This document shows positions 35,869-49,499 of a stretch of DNA of 64,000 nucleotides, one piece after another. Origin of the DNA: Urophycis tenuis (lineage: Eukaryota; Chordata; Actinopteri; Gadiformes; Phycidae); contig JAXIVH010000025.1 of assembly GCA_036785325.1 (NCBI GenBank), positions 300,501 through 364,500 of the forward strand, read 5' to 3'. The translations under genes were made by a program, and so were the position numbers. Numbering within the stretch: position 1 is the stretch's first letter; each line of letters begins with the position of its first letter. Under the pieces are notes generated by a model. It ran no database searches. It was given only the letters and a program-made list of their open reading frames with translations, and was not told where the DNA came from.

Positions 35869-38830
35869 CTCTTGCTATATTGTAGGTCATGGTAGAGGTT
35901 GGAGGTGTCCTGGGACTTTTCCATGTAGGCACTAAGGTCTTTCACGTTGCCCAAGGCATTCAGCCGTCCCCGGTGTTTCTTCTCTGACGATGGCACTTCC
36001 AAGACCAATGGATTCTCAGAAAGAACATTCTCACTCCAGCTTAAGCTCAACAAACTCAAACTGCACACACAAAGAAGCAATATGTTAATTTACACATGAA
36101 CACCTTTCATTGTCGCCAAAAAACTATTTGGAATGATCCATCCTGGCTCAACCTGGGGATACTGCTGAAATACTTGAAAACAAATGTTAGCATTTTTCGA
36201 ATTCAGAAAGATGAGAAAATAAGGCCCATATATGTCTAATAAAATGAAGTCTTTTTAGATGACAGCCATGAACACCCTCTCAGCTTGTCAACCTTCACTG
36301 TGCTGTATGTTGCAGAGGTTTGATCAAAGTCAGTATTCACCAGAGTTTGGGGATCTGATATCAACAGAGACATGTCGTCTGCATAAAGCAAAAAGTCACT
36401 TGGATTTGTATTTTCTACGAACCACTCAATTCATTGTTCTGACTTAAGAACTCAATGACCCCACTCTATTCTGTTATGGACAATTGACCGGAGTCATTTG
36501 CAAATCAGGTCAAACACAGGGTCTCATGATATGTGCATGCTACTGCAAGTAATTGACTCAGCAACCTGTACCCTGTAATGTAACCGGACTCTTCTATTGT
36601 ACCTTTGGACCCCCTTCTGTTAACTGCAAGTATGATGACAAAATTAAACTACTTATCAGCATGATGACCATGTATCTAGTGAAACAATGTTGGCATCAAA
36701 GAGGCAGACATTCTAGATGTCTTTTAAGATATGCACAGGGCAACTACAATTATCAACTTAAGTGAGAGGTGACTCTCTGTTTAGGCTTTAGTCTGCAGTG
36801 TAATCACAATAGAATGTCATAACACATTTGAGTACTAAAGCCTAGATTTGATGGAAATTCTGCCTTGCCAAAGCTACTGGATGTATCTGTTTCTGTGATT
36901 TATGTACATACTTTGGCATCATGTATGTCAACAACATGCTACCTAAAGTTTAGCCTTCATCTTCTTGGCCAATCAGGGGCTTATGACATTGGGGCAGGGG
37001 CATGCAAGGGCAAAGAGAACATTTGTGCTTAACAGAGTCAGCAGATATGCTATTAGTGCATTTAAAGGGCAAAAGTCTTTTTTTTCATGTCCATTGCGTG
37101 TCCATGTTGAGTTAAACTGCTTACTCTTCTCAACCCCTTTGTCCTCCCTGGCCAAGGAAGTGTCTTTTACACAGTGATTGTTGGCCTTTGGAAAGGAAGG
37201 TGGTGTTCAGCTTGACTGGTGCTTTTTCAGCATTTGTGAATTGCATCTTCAGCTTTCCCTTCCACACCCACAACACTGCAGGGCAGCACAACTGAGTTCC
37301 CCTCTCTTCTAATCCAGCTCAGGTATTCTTTAGGGCTGAGGCCGACAGATCCTAAACAAATGGCTTGTTTCTATCACCTAACCTTTAATGTTTTGACTTT
37401 TAGTTAGTCGTTTCATAGCTTGATGTTGAAATTGAGGATATCTGATCATCTTGTCATTCATCCTGATGCCAGGGCACCATTCCAGGTCTGCTGATGTGAT
37501 ATTAATCTCTAATTTCTCAGGATTCATCTTTATCAAGGATCCAGCTCCTCCCCTTCCACTTCCTCTGGCAGAACATTAATAAAATGGTCCTTTTTATTGT
37601 TTTCTTGCCGTCAGCACTAGCATCAGCGGGGGTTCTGACAAACTGAGCCATCCTAAGGAGGTACCGTGACTATAAGCAACCAATCTAACATATGTTATGT
37701 CAAATTCTTTAATCGACTCATTAGTCTCATCAAATATCATGCCTTGTCAGAAGCTACCTCAATTAAAAGTATAGCAAACTAAAATACCCTGTGTTTTCAA
37801 CAATTCTTTAACAATGCTAAAGATCAGTCCGGGTAAGTCAAAATAATGGGAGGGCTTTCAGATTTTTACAAACGTGAAGAATAGGGAGAACTCAACACTT
37901 AGCAAGGAGTAACTGGGGATCGAACCAGCAACATTCCGGTTCACAGACGACATGCTCTTGAACCAATGCCATTCTGATATCTTTTTCTACTTAGTTCCTA
38001 AGCTTCAAGTTTCTGTAGTCATATCTTCAATCATTAAACAGAGTAACTGAGAGTAACAGAGTAACTCTCACAGCATAGCCACTCTCTGCTGTTTATTTTA
38101 AGTATGTATAAATCGCTTGACATGTGAGACAAAAATTGCAGTGTACAATCATTACCTTTTGCTCAAGGTGACTGCTGATGATGCAAATTGGCTTGTTGAA
38201 AACAACATTTCTGTCTCCTTCTCAGTTACATGCTGTGCGCTGTTTGCAATTTTAGATGCGTGTTGCTGAAAAAGAGAGAAAATTTGATATTTTATGAAAG
38301 AGTCACCAAAATGGAACACTTGGCATGCACATTGTTGTAGTATTTTGTATGGCACCTTAAGCTGAACATTTTGGAGGGGGTGGTGAGAATTCTCTGGTTG
38401 GTTGGTGGCCATGTTGTTTCTTTCATTTTGAAGACTCTGTCTCAGACGGTCATGGAACTTTTTCCTTTGCTTTCTGTTCATGGAGAGATAATCTGGGTGT
38501 TGAGACTAGCCACACATTTAGAAGACAAAAATAGCAAATAAGGAAAGGCCAAAATATTTGTAAAACTCAATATTTGTCTGGGATTGATTTAAGCCTGGTA
38601 TAGAGCCAACATTTTAGTAGTATACAAACAAAACACAACAAAACAAAAGATAATTTCAACTGAAGCATGATAGTTTACTTTGTTTTGCAGTAGGCAACCA
38701 CACACATGATTCCAACCACGAGAAGTGCAATGCAGATTCCTGATATTGTTATTACACGTTTCTGATACAGCTCCTCGGCTTCTGGAAAAGAAGACAGTGC
38801 ATTCTTGAAACTAGGTCTACACACACACAT

Positions 38831-38870
<40 letters not shown>

Positions 38871-41800
38871 ACACAAACACACAAAAACTATAAAGACAGG
38901 CATAGATTTTGCATTTTGTAAATGTGTATAATTTAAGAAACCAGGTTCCATTGTGCAAGTACAATATATTGTATACATATTGTATATTGCGTGTATGGCA
39001 TACAACAGTCATTAGAATCAAATTGTCAATTGTGGTGCTGTAATACTTTACACTTAAAGTCTGTGTGTCATATTCTAGATGTATTAATATAATAGTGTGT
39101 GTACGCACACACTTGTGGTTGTCTGCTTGTGTGTGTGGTAACAGGTCTCAGTGAGAGCAAGAAGGGAAAGTGAAAGTAAAAGTAGCAATGACATGACAGG
39201 AAAAAATAATTATAGCAAGGAAGTTAGAGGTTGTTGTCTTCTAGCGTCAGATATGATGTGAACAAATTATGTGACTGTTAAAAAAAAATCTTAGTTGTTC
39301 AAGCAATTATCCCTTTAAACAGAAACTCAAAACACATGACCATGACTGCATTAGAAAGGAGATTAGCTGAGATTGACAGAGGGAGCTTTTTATCGTGCTG
39401 TCTGATATTAAAGATGACAAAAATTAAAGGCAATAATCTTTTAAATATTTAATCTTCACCTGTTAATGATTGGTTAGCAAAGGGAATGAAGCTTTTACAC
39501 AAATTACATAACTACCACAATTAGTTACTCAAAGTATAGAAAATGAATAGGCCGCATTTGAAATGTGTTTGAAGAGGCAACAAGAACAATGAAGCAGCAT
39601 CAAATCTTTTCCCTGAAATAGTTGTATGTATATTAATTGATATCACTAGTTCTTACTAAAGTCTATATTGTATGATCCATTTACTGGCTAAACAAATCCA
39701 ACGTGCAGTCCTATATCTATAACTAGAATCCTATGTCTGCAAACTAAGATGTAGAAACATTCCATACCCATAAATTCAATCCCAAGATGTTCTACCAGGG
39801 CAGAAAAAAAGAGACATCAACATTAAAAGAAACCAAACAAAGAAAATCCATTGAAAAGGCATGTTTCTGAAAGTACATAATTTTTTGCATTGGCATGCGC
39901 ATGCATCATTCTAGTCGCTAGCAGCAAAGGCTAGTCCAAAATGAGGAAATCACTAGACACTTCTCTATCTAGTAAGCACAAATACACTCTGTACAGACAC
40001 TGTACTTCCTTAAAATGTGGTGTCTCCGGTAAGGCAATGTTTTGGCGTGGCTCGGTAATGTACACGAGAGAACTGATATTCAGTACGGCTATCCTGACTC
40101 ATCCTGGCTTTCAAATGCATGTTTTCACCATCATGGTGTGGACAATAAAGTCATGCTGTATCTCTCATCAATGGACTTTCAGAACACTTCTTTTGTTGTT
40201 TTTGTCTTCTTCCAAAATGCTGCCCATACATTCTTGCTCTACTGGGCCACTGCCTCCTCTCAAATGAGCAGTGCTATGTGATGAATCCATCACATCACAT
40301 GAAAGAAAGATAAAGTTGATAATCATGCAGCCATCTAATTTGCAGATGGTTGAAAGCACAAAACCCATGTTTTCACTTCGTTCAAGAGTATTGCATCGAT
40401 TGATTTATTGTCATAAACAGATTATCTTTTATCATGTATGTTTCAGTCAGTCTATAATAACTGCTGTCTGTGTAAGTGATGCGCAATATGTATATCAACT
40501 TCACACATATTGAAGCTTACAACACAAACCCAAAGCAGTCACACTAGAAACATATACTGTTATCAATCAATCAATCAATAAGGTAGAACCTGCCATTGCC
40601 TAATGTGATTTACATGATCTTAATGCACATGAGATGCAACCATAACTATTCATTTGCCAAGCACTCACCAACATCAATATTCATTGCCCTTGCAGCATTC
40701 TTTACTAGATAACTGCAAAGCAATTACTAAGCATTCCATTAATCGTTTCATCAATGATAGCTAGCAGCATATCAAGTTATTAACCTCATCCTTAAGATGT
40801 TGAGACCAACCAGCCTGTTCAAATTCCTAAAGAAATTTGCTTGCGCTGAGTTTCCACAATCAGCAATCAATCTTAACAGTAGCAGCGAAAAGTAGCAAGA
40901 CAGGTATTACCACCCAGACTTGAAATGACTTGAGAGGCTGTGATGCTGCAAAATGTGATACATCATAATGTACGTTAGGTTTAAACACAATAAATATGTG
41001 TAAATCCTATATGTTTCACATTGTTTGACTGTTCCTTTTTTTTGGTTCCCATTTCCTTTTTTTCAACTTTCAGTGGTCATACTGAAAGTAGGGCGGTGTT
41101 CCAGTTGTCACTCAAAGAAATTCAGAGAAATTCCGCACTTGCCGTTGCTTCCTAAATATTCAGATGCGGTATCATTGCACCCGTTGACCCAATGCATATT
41201 AAACCAGAGAAGCAGCAGCCTAAAGCACGAGAAGCAGCCTAGAGCTATAGAGAAGCAGCCTAAAGCACGAGAAGCAGCCTAGAGCTATAGAGAAGCAGCC
41301 TTAAGCTCGGGAAGCAGCCTAAAGCAACCGTGGTAGGGACTGCATTAAATTCTTGCTGCACCGTTTCGGCATAACACCAGAGCAATGTATAACAATGTAG
41401 ACCATCTCATAAGAAGGCTATGCACCACAATCATAATATTATTAAACTGAACCAGCATTTCTTGATATCCACTACAACATGAATATCATTGCTTAATTAA
41501 CTTTCCCTCTCTTTTTTATGCACAGCAGCAATGTGCCCTTTGTAAAAAGTGAATGTAATCTGTTTTTTTAAGGGGCTTGGGTCTACTTCTGCATTTCCAT
41601 CATGCCACTCACTGGCTAGCCGAAAAAGAAGTTATTGCTTTATTGGTGTACGTCTAATGATGTAGTCGAAACCTCTCCAGTGCACTTCCTGTGTATACTG
41701 ATGCATTCTTGGCTCCAAGATGAATTGCGTCTGTTGCTTCTCTAGTTTACTGCATTCTCTAGTATACAGCATACAGGAACAGTGGGTACAATTGTGGTCA

Positions 41801-42093
41801 GGGAAAACATCTGGAGACTTGGGAAGCCAGCATAAGTGGAATAAATATACAGTAGACAACTGGAAATCACCATTTGTGTCTATTTGGAAGCAGCGACTCT
41901 CCTTAATCTACAAATGGCTTCAGGATAGTCAACTCATCTCCTCACCCAGTTAGATCAATCCATATTTTAATAGTTGTCTTAATGAATTGCTATTCTTATG
42001 TTACTTTGGGCCTTTTTACTGCATTTGAAAAGTTGTTTTCAAATAAGACAAAAAGACTTTTTCGAAGAATCTTGCAATCCAGTATTTATTAGC

Positions 42094-42148
<55 letters not shown>

Positions 42149-45100
42149 ATTTAAAGACTCAAAATTGTGAAATCTATTTAAAGATTTTGAAATAAATACC
42201 TATTCAGAAAGTCTAGCATTTTAAATAAATCCCACAAATATAGTTAGAATAATAATGAAAAAAGTCTTTTTATGGGATGAAAACTCATATGTAAATCTAC
42301 ATTGTATTACATATTGTTAAATCTACAAATACAAATATGCAGCTCTATGTGTAGGCCTACTTTTATATGGGCATGTGTGGATTTTGATACATTTCTGTCA
42401 AGAAAGCATAATTGCGAGTCAACTTTTGGACAAGAAAACTATTTTTGCTATTGATAATTTCTTGGTAATGGCAATAGGAAAGAAAGAATTCTTCATCCTA
42501 TATTCTACCCTGATGTGGCTTCCATTTTGTATCATGGCAAATAGGTAGGCCTATGTCTATATACATGTACAGTATATTACACAAAATAATGACAAAATGA
42601 CAAAAGAAAAAAACAAATGTTACAAAACATGCTTTAATTCAATCACAGATTAAAGAGGTTTTATACGTACTGTAAAAGCTTGCCATAACGTAGTTTTGAC
42701 AGCGGTCACCAGTGAATTCATTTGGACACCTAAAAGGGGAACAAACATTTTGAGAATTCAGATTGATTATTGGAGTTTTTACTCTTACCTAGCATGACCA
42801 AAACATTGTTCTTTCCAGTTTTATAATTAAAAAAGCTGAAACTTTCATAAAGTTCCAACATGCCAGCCAACTCAGACTTGACGCATATTTAGGCAGAACA
42901 GTTGACTCCAAAATAGTCGATTCTCAATTCCATTACGTCAATTCTGAGAATCAATTAAAAAAAATAATGGCACTGGAGTTGACTATATCTGCAGACTTGA
43001 TTCCAAACTGTCGAAATCCGTTATCTAACGATTTAAAAAAAAAATTCTAAGATATTTATTTTTATTTAATGTTTCCATTTCATTCCATGTTTCAGATCGA
43101 ATTTGAAAACTATGAAACATAAAACAATGTGTGGCTGAAAGTTCCAGGACAATGGAAGGGGTTATCCCCATGGTTATGACCCATGGCAACTTTGACACAT
43201 TTCTGTAAGTTAGTAGGCTACACAACGTTGAGTGTGAGCCTTAAAATGAACGACGTTATTTACGAAATACGGCACACACCGCGGCGTCCTTCGATAGGTG
43301 TCCGAGAAGCTTAACCCTCTCGGAGGCAACCATCACATGTATGTACCATATTTTTTCACGTTGCCATCCTTTACCATTGCTAATGCCAAATGTGTCATTT
43401 CCAAATGTTTGACACATGTTTGACACCTACCTGCAGAGAAACTTGGTGCTTCCTGGTATGACTTCCAGGGTGAAGCACTCTCCTCCGTTCACACAATAGT
43501 TCTTGTGGCTGTCACTGCAGCGCATGACATGACTTGACGTCTTAGCTGCTGGAGTGGTGCTAATGGAAGCTTCAGGAAGAGCAGGTAAGGGAAAGTAGTT
43601 AAACACAGACCGTTTTCACAGAGACGTGGTAGGTTAAACACAGGTGTCACTCATAACATGAATTATGGGTGGGCTCTCTTGTACAAAGACATGGGTTGTA
43701 GACTAAACGAATGAAGATATCACATATTGACCATGGACCATTTGCCCTGGTACATTCAAGTAGCAGACCCATAATTCATATTTTTAATGACACCTGTGTT
43801 TGATTTATGATGACACCTCTGTGAAAAGGGTCTATTCAATGTATCACAATGAGTAAGTGCTTCACAGTAGCCCATAGACTAGATCAATGTAACTTTCAAT
43901 TAACAAGGCATTACCGTTTTTTGTTATTTGTAGATACACTTCACAATTCCCTAATCCAAAAAAAAAAATATCGATAGGCTTACTATGAACATTATTTAAA
44001 AAATGTTGTATGGTGTCATGATTAGGGACCAATTAGGGCCATAATATCTAATAAATATATTGAGCTTGCAAACATAGGGCCTAGACAACCTACAATAACA
44101 ACAAAAATGTTTATTTCTGTCTGTGTTGTTTATTTAAATGTTTGAAATGACTGTCTTTGTGTCTATTTGTGTCTCTGTTTATTTCTGTTTACTCTGAGTA
44201 TGTTGACCATATGTTGCTAACCATTCAATGCAACAATGAGGAAGGAGCCTTATATTGTATTACTTATATTCCACATCTTTTTCTCAAATTTCTCCTGCTC
44301 ATGATCAGTACAGGTAGCATGTTCATTTATTCATTAAAAAGCTAAAAGTTCAAAATGTTTTTTTAAATATTGACAGGACTATCATAGAAATACTACAAGA
44401 CAGCATTTTCTTGGATGCTTGGGTGAAACAGAACATGTCCACCTGGTCTTCGACAGATGGCTGACTGTCAGTAAACACCACTATAAACAACCACATATGT
44501 ACATCATTGTAATCCATGTCTTCACAATGCCAGGCTGTTGTAATGGTAATCGCTGTGAAACTGTGGTCCAGAAAAGGACCATAGATTGCATAAATGAACA
44601 TAGACGTTAACACTAGTGGTCAAACATTTGAGCTGCACTGATATAAGCAGCAATACTTTAGTCCTTGAATGTTTAAATGCCGTCAAAAGTAAGATTGCAT
44701 GTGTTATGTGTATGATTTGTAGTAGTGGCAGCCAGTTCAATGGGTCTTTCATACAGACATGGCTGGTATGGCTGGCTAGAGTGAGCTACCAAACCACTGC
44801 TCATTAGAAGAACACGAGTTTATCTTGTTGCAAAAAAGTGCAAACATCTTAATCAAAGCAATCGTCTATAATTCTATAACAATAATCATCATAATCATCG
44901 TCATATTTGGATGAGGCGGCTGCCTTTGTGCACGGTGGGCCAGCGAGCAGATGCAAACACATCAATAGCTACACTTGTCGGCAAGCTAGCGGGGTTTTGT
45001 GGTATCTCGATAACTCATCGAGTTGCTCCATCCTCAGGGCACGGTGCTAAAGCAGATGCAACGTCAAACAGGCTTGTTCGCTGTCACCCCTGTTGTTTGC

Positions 45101-48100
45101 GCGCGCGTGTTGAATCACTAGCCCAGTTTAAAGGGACAACAACAGTCGCATAAAGGGATTGACGACAGTCCCTCCCGGAAACAAGCCCCTCGTTTCCAAA
45201 CCTTTGACCACCAATACACTCAACCTTATCCCCTCACACCTCCATCAGACCACCGCTCCAACTCTCCTCTGTCCATTATGGCACCAATTGTTCTCCTAAC
45301 AATCCCTGGAAACAGGAAGCCTAGGTTTCTTCCTAGACACATAAGGGGGTTTATCCTTGGTCTTCGAAAGGCTCGGGATAGGGGTATGTCATGTGTAAAA
45401 TGTGGCATTTGAAGCCCTTCGAAACTGTAACTGTGATATAGGGCTATACAAATACAATTGACTTGAATGAGGCATTCAAGTCGGGAGAGGCAAAACAGAC
45501 ACAGCTGAGATGGTGAGTTTTAGGTATTGGGTTCAATATTGACTTTAGTTACTATGCCAGAGATGGTTAAGTTTAGGTATAGAGATGGTAAGTTAAGGTT
45601 TTAGAGATGCGTGGATGGGCTATTATTTTATCCACAACCGCATCACAAAACGCATCGTCGGTTCGCCATCCATCTGAACCAACCGTTTTTGACCAATTTT
45701 CAAAACCGCCTCTGCCAGCTGATTTTAGGTATATAGGCGATGCAAGGCGATGCAATGCTGACGCGAGGCTAGAAAGTCATTGCCTGTTCTTGAAAGGATA
45801 TAGGTAGCGATATTTAACAGTGTGTATATATTTTTAATTTGATTGGTTAAACCGCCACCCACCAGAATTTAATTAAAATATAATTTTTTGTCACGTCATC
45901 CGCCCGATCCAATGCAATATGCAAATTCCCTCAGGGATCATTACAGTATTTCTCTCCGTCTGTCTGTCTGTCCGATCCCCAGTTTAGCTACGGAGTCTGC
46001 GGCTGCAAACGCCAACCGCTCATCTCTATAAGATTGGAGAGGGTGATGTTTAGGCATTGGGTTAGAGGTGGTTAAGTTTTGGTATAAGGCTGGAGAATGT
46101 TAAAGCTCAGACAAATGAAATTATTGGATGGGTTGCAGGGTTTTTCTGAAAAATGCTGGTTGAATTTATTGATTTGTATTGATTGTAGTCAGGATGCAAA
46201 AAGAATTTCAACAAATGTGACAAAAAATGCTTCTAAAATAAATTCCCTGCCCTAGCATAAGGTTTAGGTATTAAAATAATATTTTACTTTGGTGTGTACG
46301 CAGTCAGTTGTGTTTGTTTAGTCAACCCCCTTCAGGTCACATCACGTGAAAATTGGTGTGCCTCAAAGATCAGTTCTTAGGCCTCTCCCCTTCTCGCTCC
46401 ACCACTGAGGCCCATGGCTTCTCCTTCCACTGTTATAGCACTGTTATTCCAATAAATAACATGCTATGCTTACACTGAACTTGATCCAGTTGTAGTTATT
46501 GAAACTCGGTCATACAGCACCTTCGCTGTTGAAATAATGAATAATATTCAATAAATACTCCTACTGATTTCAGGCTGACTTCTAAAGTGCTTTGGATTGA
46601 AGTCTCTGCTCAGTGACTAAATGGGATGTCTAGCTGATTTCGAAGAACAAACAGTAGTATTTGCAGATCAGGAATCTGTAGAGTAGTGTATTTTCTATAG
46701 TTGGCCCAAGGTTTTCTGGGCCAGGCTGCATTACCACAAGTAACCACCAACATGTTTTTGGAAGAAGAATACCAGTTAAAATACATAATATAGAATGAAC
46801 ATGTCCACTTTTAAAAAGTACCCATCCGACAAAAGGCATTTTACTCATTTAGTAAATATCAAGTAAAATGAAATAAAGTTGCATGTTTCATGTCAAACTG
46901 TACTGAATTTCGCGTCCATTACATCTTGTTGTGAAATGTGATTGTGATTCATATGGGATAACTCTGATAACTGAGCTGACTCTAAAATAATAGATAACAC
47001 TTTAAAATAAAGGTACATTCATTAACCATTAAGTCACATTAATTAATACAGGCATAAACCATACAATAACTAACAGTTAAAGAGAAATCTCAAAGATGTT
47101 CATGTATATTTCATCAGGATGTTTCATGTGATGGGGCCTATGGCCCACTGATGAAAGCCCTTGCCTTGCAGTATTACCAACATTACCAACTGGTGCTTGG
47201 TGGCAATACTGTTTGGAGCTCTGGGAAAAATGACAATTACTGCTAATCGCCAAAGATGTCACCAAGGAAAACAAAGCTGATATCGTCAGGATTTCCAATT
47301 AATTAACAGGTAATTAGCAATTAGCTAATGGTCTGATAATAATTGACCAATGATGTTCACGTCTACTAATTTCATTTTAACTAAAGTATTCGTTTATATT
47401 TATATTTTTGATTATGCTATATCATTATGCTTCATATTTCATTAACTAATATTATTTAGTTATTATCGTGTTACCAAACAAGGTACACATATGTGAAAGT
47501 TGAGTTAAAGAAAAAGCTGAGTGGAATCAATCTTATTATTCTATTGAAACTTTCCTCTACATGGGTTATCCACATACCATTGTCCCCTTTGTATTTTCAT
47601 AATAGTATCTTCATAATAGTAATAATATATAGCCAATATAGCACATTTTGTATTTCAATATATCTCATTTTGTATTTCAATATATCTCATTTTGTAATCA
47701 ATGTATTTCATTTTTTAATTTAATATTGTATAATTGATCCAAATGGATGAATGAACTGATGATGGTAGATGACAATGCAAAAGTCACACCATGCATTTGG
47801 CAAGTCATGTGTCTATGCTTTTAGGTACTTTTAGTTTTTGTGTACCAAACAATGATTATTATACATATTACACACAATGCAATAACATGCTCTAATTTCT
47901 TCAGTCAGCTAGGTAATACTATTGAACAAATCTTTGGGTTCTTTTGTTATTTACCTGTTCTTCTGCTTTTTATGCATTTTAAAGTTACGTCACTCTGTAG
48001 CACAGTCATCATGAATGTATTTTTCTTCAAAAGGTGTCTGTACCCACCGATTGTAGTGATGATGATGTCGTTGTACTCCAAGTGGTTTTGTTGGAAGGGG

Positions 48101-48765
48101 ACCTGCTTGTTGTCTCTGGGGTCCTTCGACACCGTGGGCTCGTCAGCGCGGTACGTCACAACGGTGGACGAGTTGACCTGAACAACTTTAGTCGATACCA
48201 AAGATCCGGAAGGTCTCGCTCTCACTGTGAATTCCTGGCTTGCTGTAGTCGTTCTAATAGTGTTGGCCAAAGGGGGAGCGGATGAGAGTAGATGTGGAAA
48301 TGACACAGGAAGTCCAAGTGTGGGGTCAGCTGATATGATAATAGGGCCCTGCTCAATGCGCTTAGGGTCTAAATGGGTTGGGGGCTCGTACTCAAAGATC
48401 TTGTCTACAAATACCCATTTGAGTCCGGCGGTGCACAAAGCTAGGCTGAGGAGACAAGCTAAGATGGGTAGGATGCAGATTTTCTCAGAGCGCAGGCAGC
48501 TGTGGATTTGGTCCATCTCAATGCACACACAGCAGGTACTTGACAAACTGCAAATTCCCATTGTCCATTCTCTGTCTCCCTCATCTCCACTAGCGCCTCC
48601 CTCCGCTTCCCTCTCCGAACCAACTTCCCTCTCATCAGCACCGCTCACCGGCTCATCCTGCTTCTCGTCCGGTGCGGGCTCATCGTCCGCCTTTGAGATG
48701 TTGGAGGAGACGGATCCGGGAGGCACAACTAGCATGTCATTGGGGTCCTCAGTTCCTTCGGTCAT
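35869..48765 (-). CDS. nrg1: Neuregulin 1, type III (cysteine-rich domain) isoform
   Basis: A membrane-tethered ErbB ligand used in axon-glia signalling. Exons in order: 48048-48765 (ATG 48765; acidic N terminus, then SEKICILPILACLLSLALC and WVFVDKIFEYEPPTHLDP, the type III CRD hydrophobic segment), 43431-43569 (EGF, CVNGGEC), 42671-42729 (CPNEFTGDRCQNYVMASFY), 38679-38781 (AEELYQKR, then the membrane span ISGICIALLVVGIMCVVAYC), 38356-38473 (KKQRKKFHDRLRQSL), 38156-38265, 35869-36060 (SWSENVLSENPLVLEVPSSE). All phases agree. Six EGF cysteines are present. The stalk is NYVMASFYK-AEELYQKR, the NRG1 beta-2 arrangement lacking HLGIEFME. The CRD separates NRG1 from NRG2/3. No Ig-domain exon is seen. 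The usual long intracellular tail is not found. Teleosts may carry more than one nrg1-like gene. Confidence 0.9.
37905..37985 (-). repeat. tRNA-derived SINE fragment
   Basis: On the minus strand: gagcatgtcgtctgtgaacc, then GGTTCGATCCCCAG (B box). This is a typical tRNA-type SINE head of fish genomes. It lies in the neuregulin intron between exons 35869-36060 and 38156-38265, which is otherwise AT-rich and featureless. Confidence 0.55.
38820..38869. repeat. (AC)n microsatellite
   Basis: AC tract about 40 bp upstream (minus strand) of the neuregulin transmembrane exon. The long intron beyond it (38.9-42.7 kb) is AT-rich. Confidence 0.9.
41207..41331. repeat. Minisatellite with a 42-bp unit built on AGAAGCAGCCTA
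   Basis: Units alternate agaagcagcctaaagcacg and agaagcagcctagagctata, about three 42-bp copies. Intronic, in the neuregulin gene. Confidence 0.85.
42097..42145. repeat. (TA)n microsatellite
   Basis: About 25 TA units in the neuregulin intron upstream of 42671. Confidence 0.95.
43606..43833. mobile_element. MITE with about 65-bp terminal inverted repeats
   Basis: The left end (cagaccgttttcacagag ... aacacaggtgtcac ... gaattatgggt) is mirrored at the right end (acccataattc ... gacacctgtgttt ... ctctgtgaaaagggtct), with a spacer of roughly 100 bp. No ORF. It lies 37 bp upstream of the neuregulin EGF exon acceptor. The target duplication is not clear. Confidence 0.75.
45926..45976 (+). repeat. 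Retroposon 3' tail remnant
   Basis: attccctcagggatcattac followed by ctgtctgtctgtctg matches the tail seen at 25360-25410. The neighbouring 44.9-46.1 kb has several gttaagtttaggtat words and other repeat-like sequence without a clear family. Confidence 0.5.
46992..47477. mobile_element. Possible non-autonomous DNA transposon
   Basis: The left end gataacactttaaaataaag and right end taactaa ... cgtgttacc are partial inverted copies around an AT-rich core. Sequence of this style (taacacttta ... cattaacc) is common in fish repeats. Exact borders are uncertain. Confidence 0.35.
48048..48765 (-). CDS. nrg1: Neuregulin 1 first coding exon (type III CRD exon)
   Basis: Encodes 239 residues: an acidic, Ser/Glu/Asp-rich cytosolic N terminus, a cysteine-containing segment CCVCIEMDQIHSCLRSEKIC, a hydrophobic stretch that re-inserts in the membrane, the conserved KWVFVDKIFEY, and a Ser/Thr/Pro-rich linker. 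It ends ITTIG at a GTGGGT donor and joins phase 1 to the EGF exon. The N-terminal 75 residues diverge from mammals; the CRD is well conserved. Confidence 0.9.
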
Positions 48766-49391
48766 TCTTACTGTCTTTTCGATCTAGGCTCTCTCTAAAC
48801 ATTACCTATGAACTCAAAGCGTCGTGGAACGGATGTCGTCCGATCCTTCGCGTAATGTATCCCATTGTCAATGTGAGCGGCTGGGGTTACAAAAAAAAAA
48901 GGGAAAAAAAAAAGCTCTTCGCCCGAAAGGCTGACCTTGTTAGCAGGCTAGAACGTATTAAGGCAACTCTCTGTGCGATAACGAAAGTTTGTCATTGAGA
49001 TGTATCCATAAAGCAGTCATATTAGCAGACAATATCCCAGAATTAGATCCGTGAAAAAAACGAAGAGGTGCAAACGCGACACCAAGTTGCAGGCAGAATT
49101 TAAACATTCATTCACTCCTTTTGTTTTATTGTCCAGCATCAAACGTGGATCGTGGCAGCTGACTCACCTCAGCACTTGGGGAACAGAGGCAGCCGCTATG
49201 CACGTTTCATAGAGAGAGGGTGCAGCAGCGCCGAGACGAGAGCAAAGCCGATAGAATATCCAGACACTGCAGCAGAAGGAGAGACATGCTGTTTCTGGTC
49301 CCCGGTACGCACGCGGCCGCCGGCTGAATCATTCGGGAGCGGCAACGTCCTTCCTCTGCAAAGCCAAGGAAACAGACCGGAATCATGGGCA

Positions 49392-49434
<43 letters not shown>

Positions 49435-49480
49435 GAGAGGGAGGGAGAGAGAGAGAGAGAGGGAGGCTTGCACCAGCCTC
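48766..49480 (-). promoter_or_regulatory. Neuregulin type III 5' flank (likely 5' UTR and promoter)
   Basis: Upstream of the ATG on the minus strand the sequence is moderately GC-rich, with CGs and a (GA)n tract at about 49396-49462. I see no convincing TATA box. Promoter placement is by position only. Confidence 0.3.
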
Positions 49481-49499
49481 ATGGGGTGGATGGTGCACA

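Noticed and set aside
45573..45807. Overlapping ORFs on both strands near 45.6-45.8 kb
   Set aside because: Short, without recognisable domains, inside a neuregulin intron rich in repeat fragments; probably chance or transposon debris.
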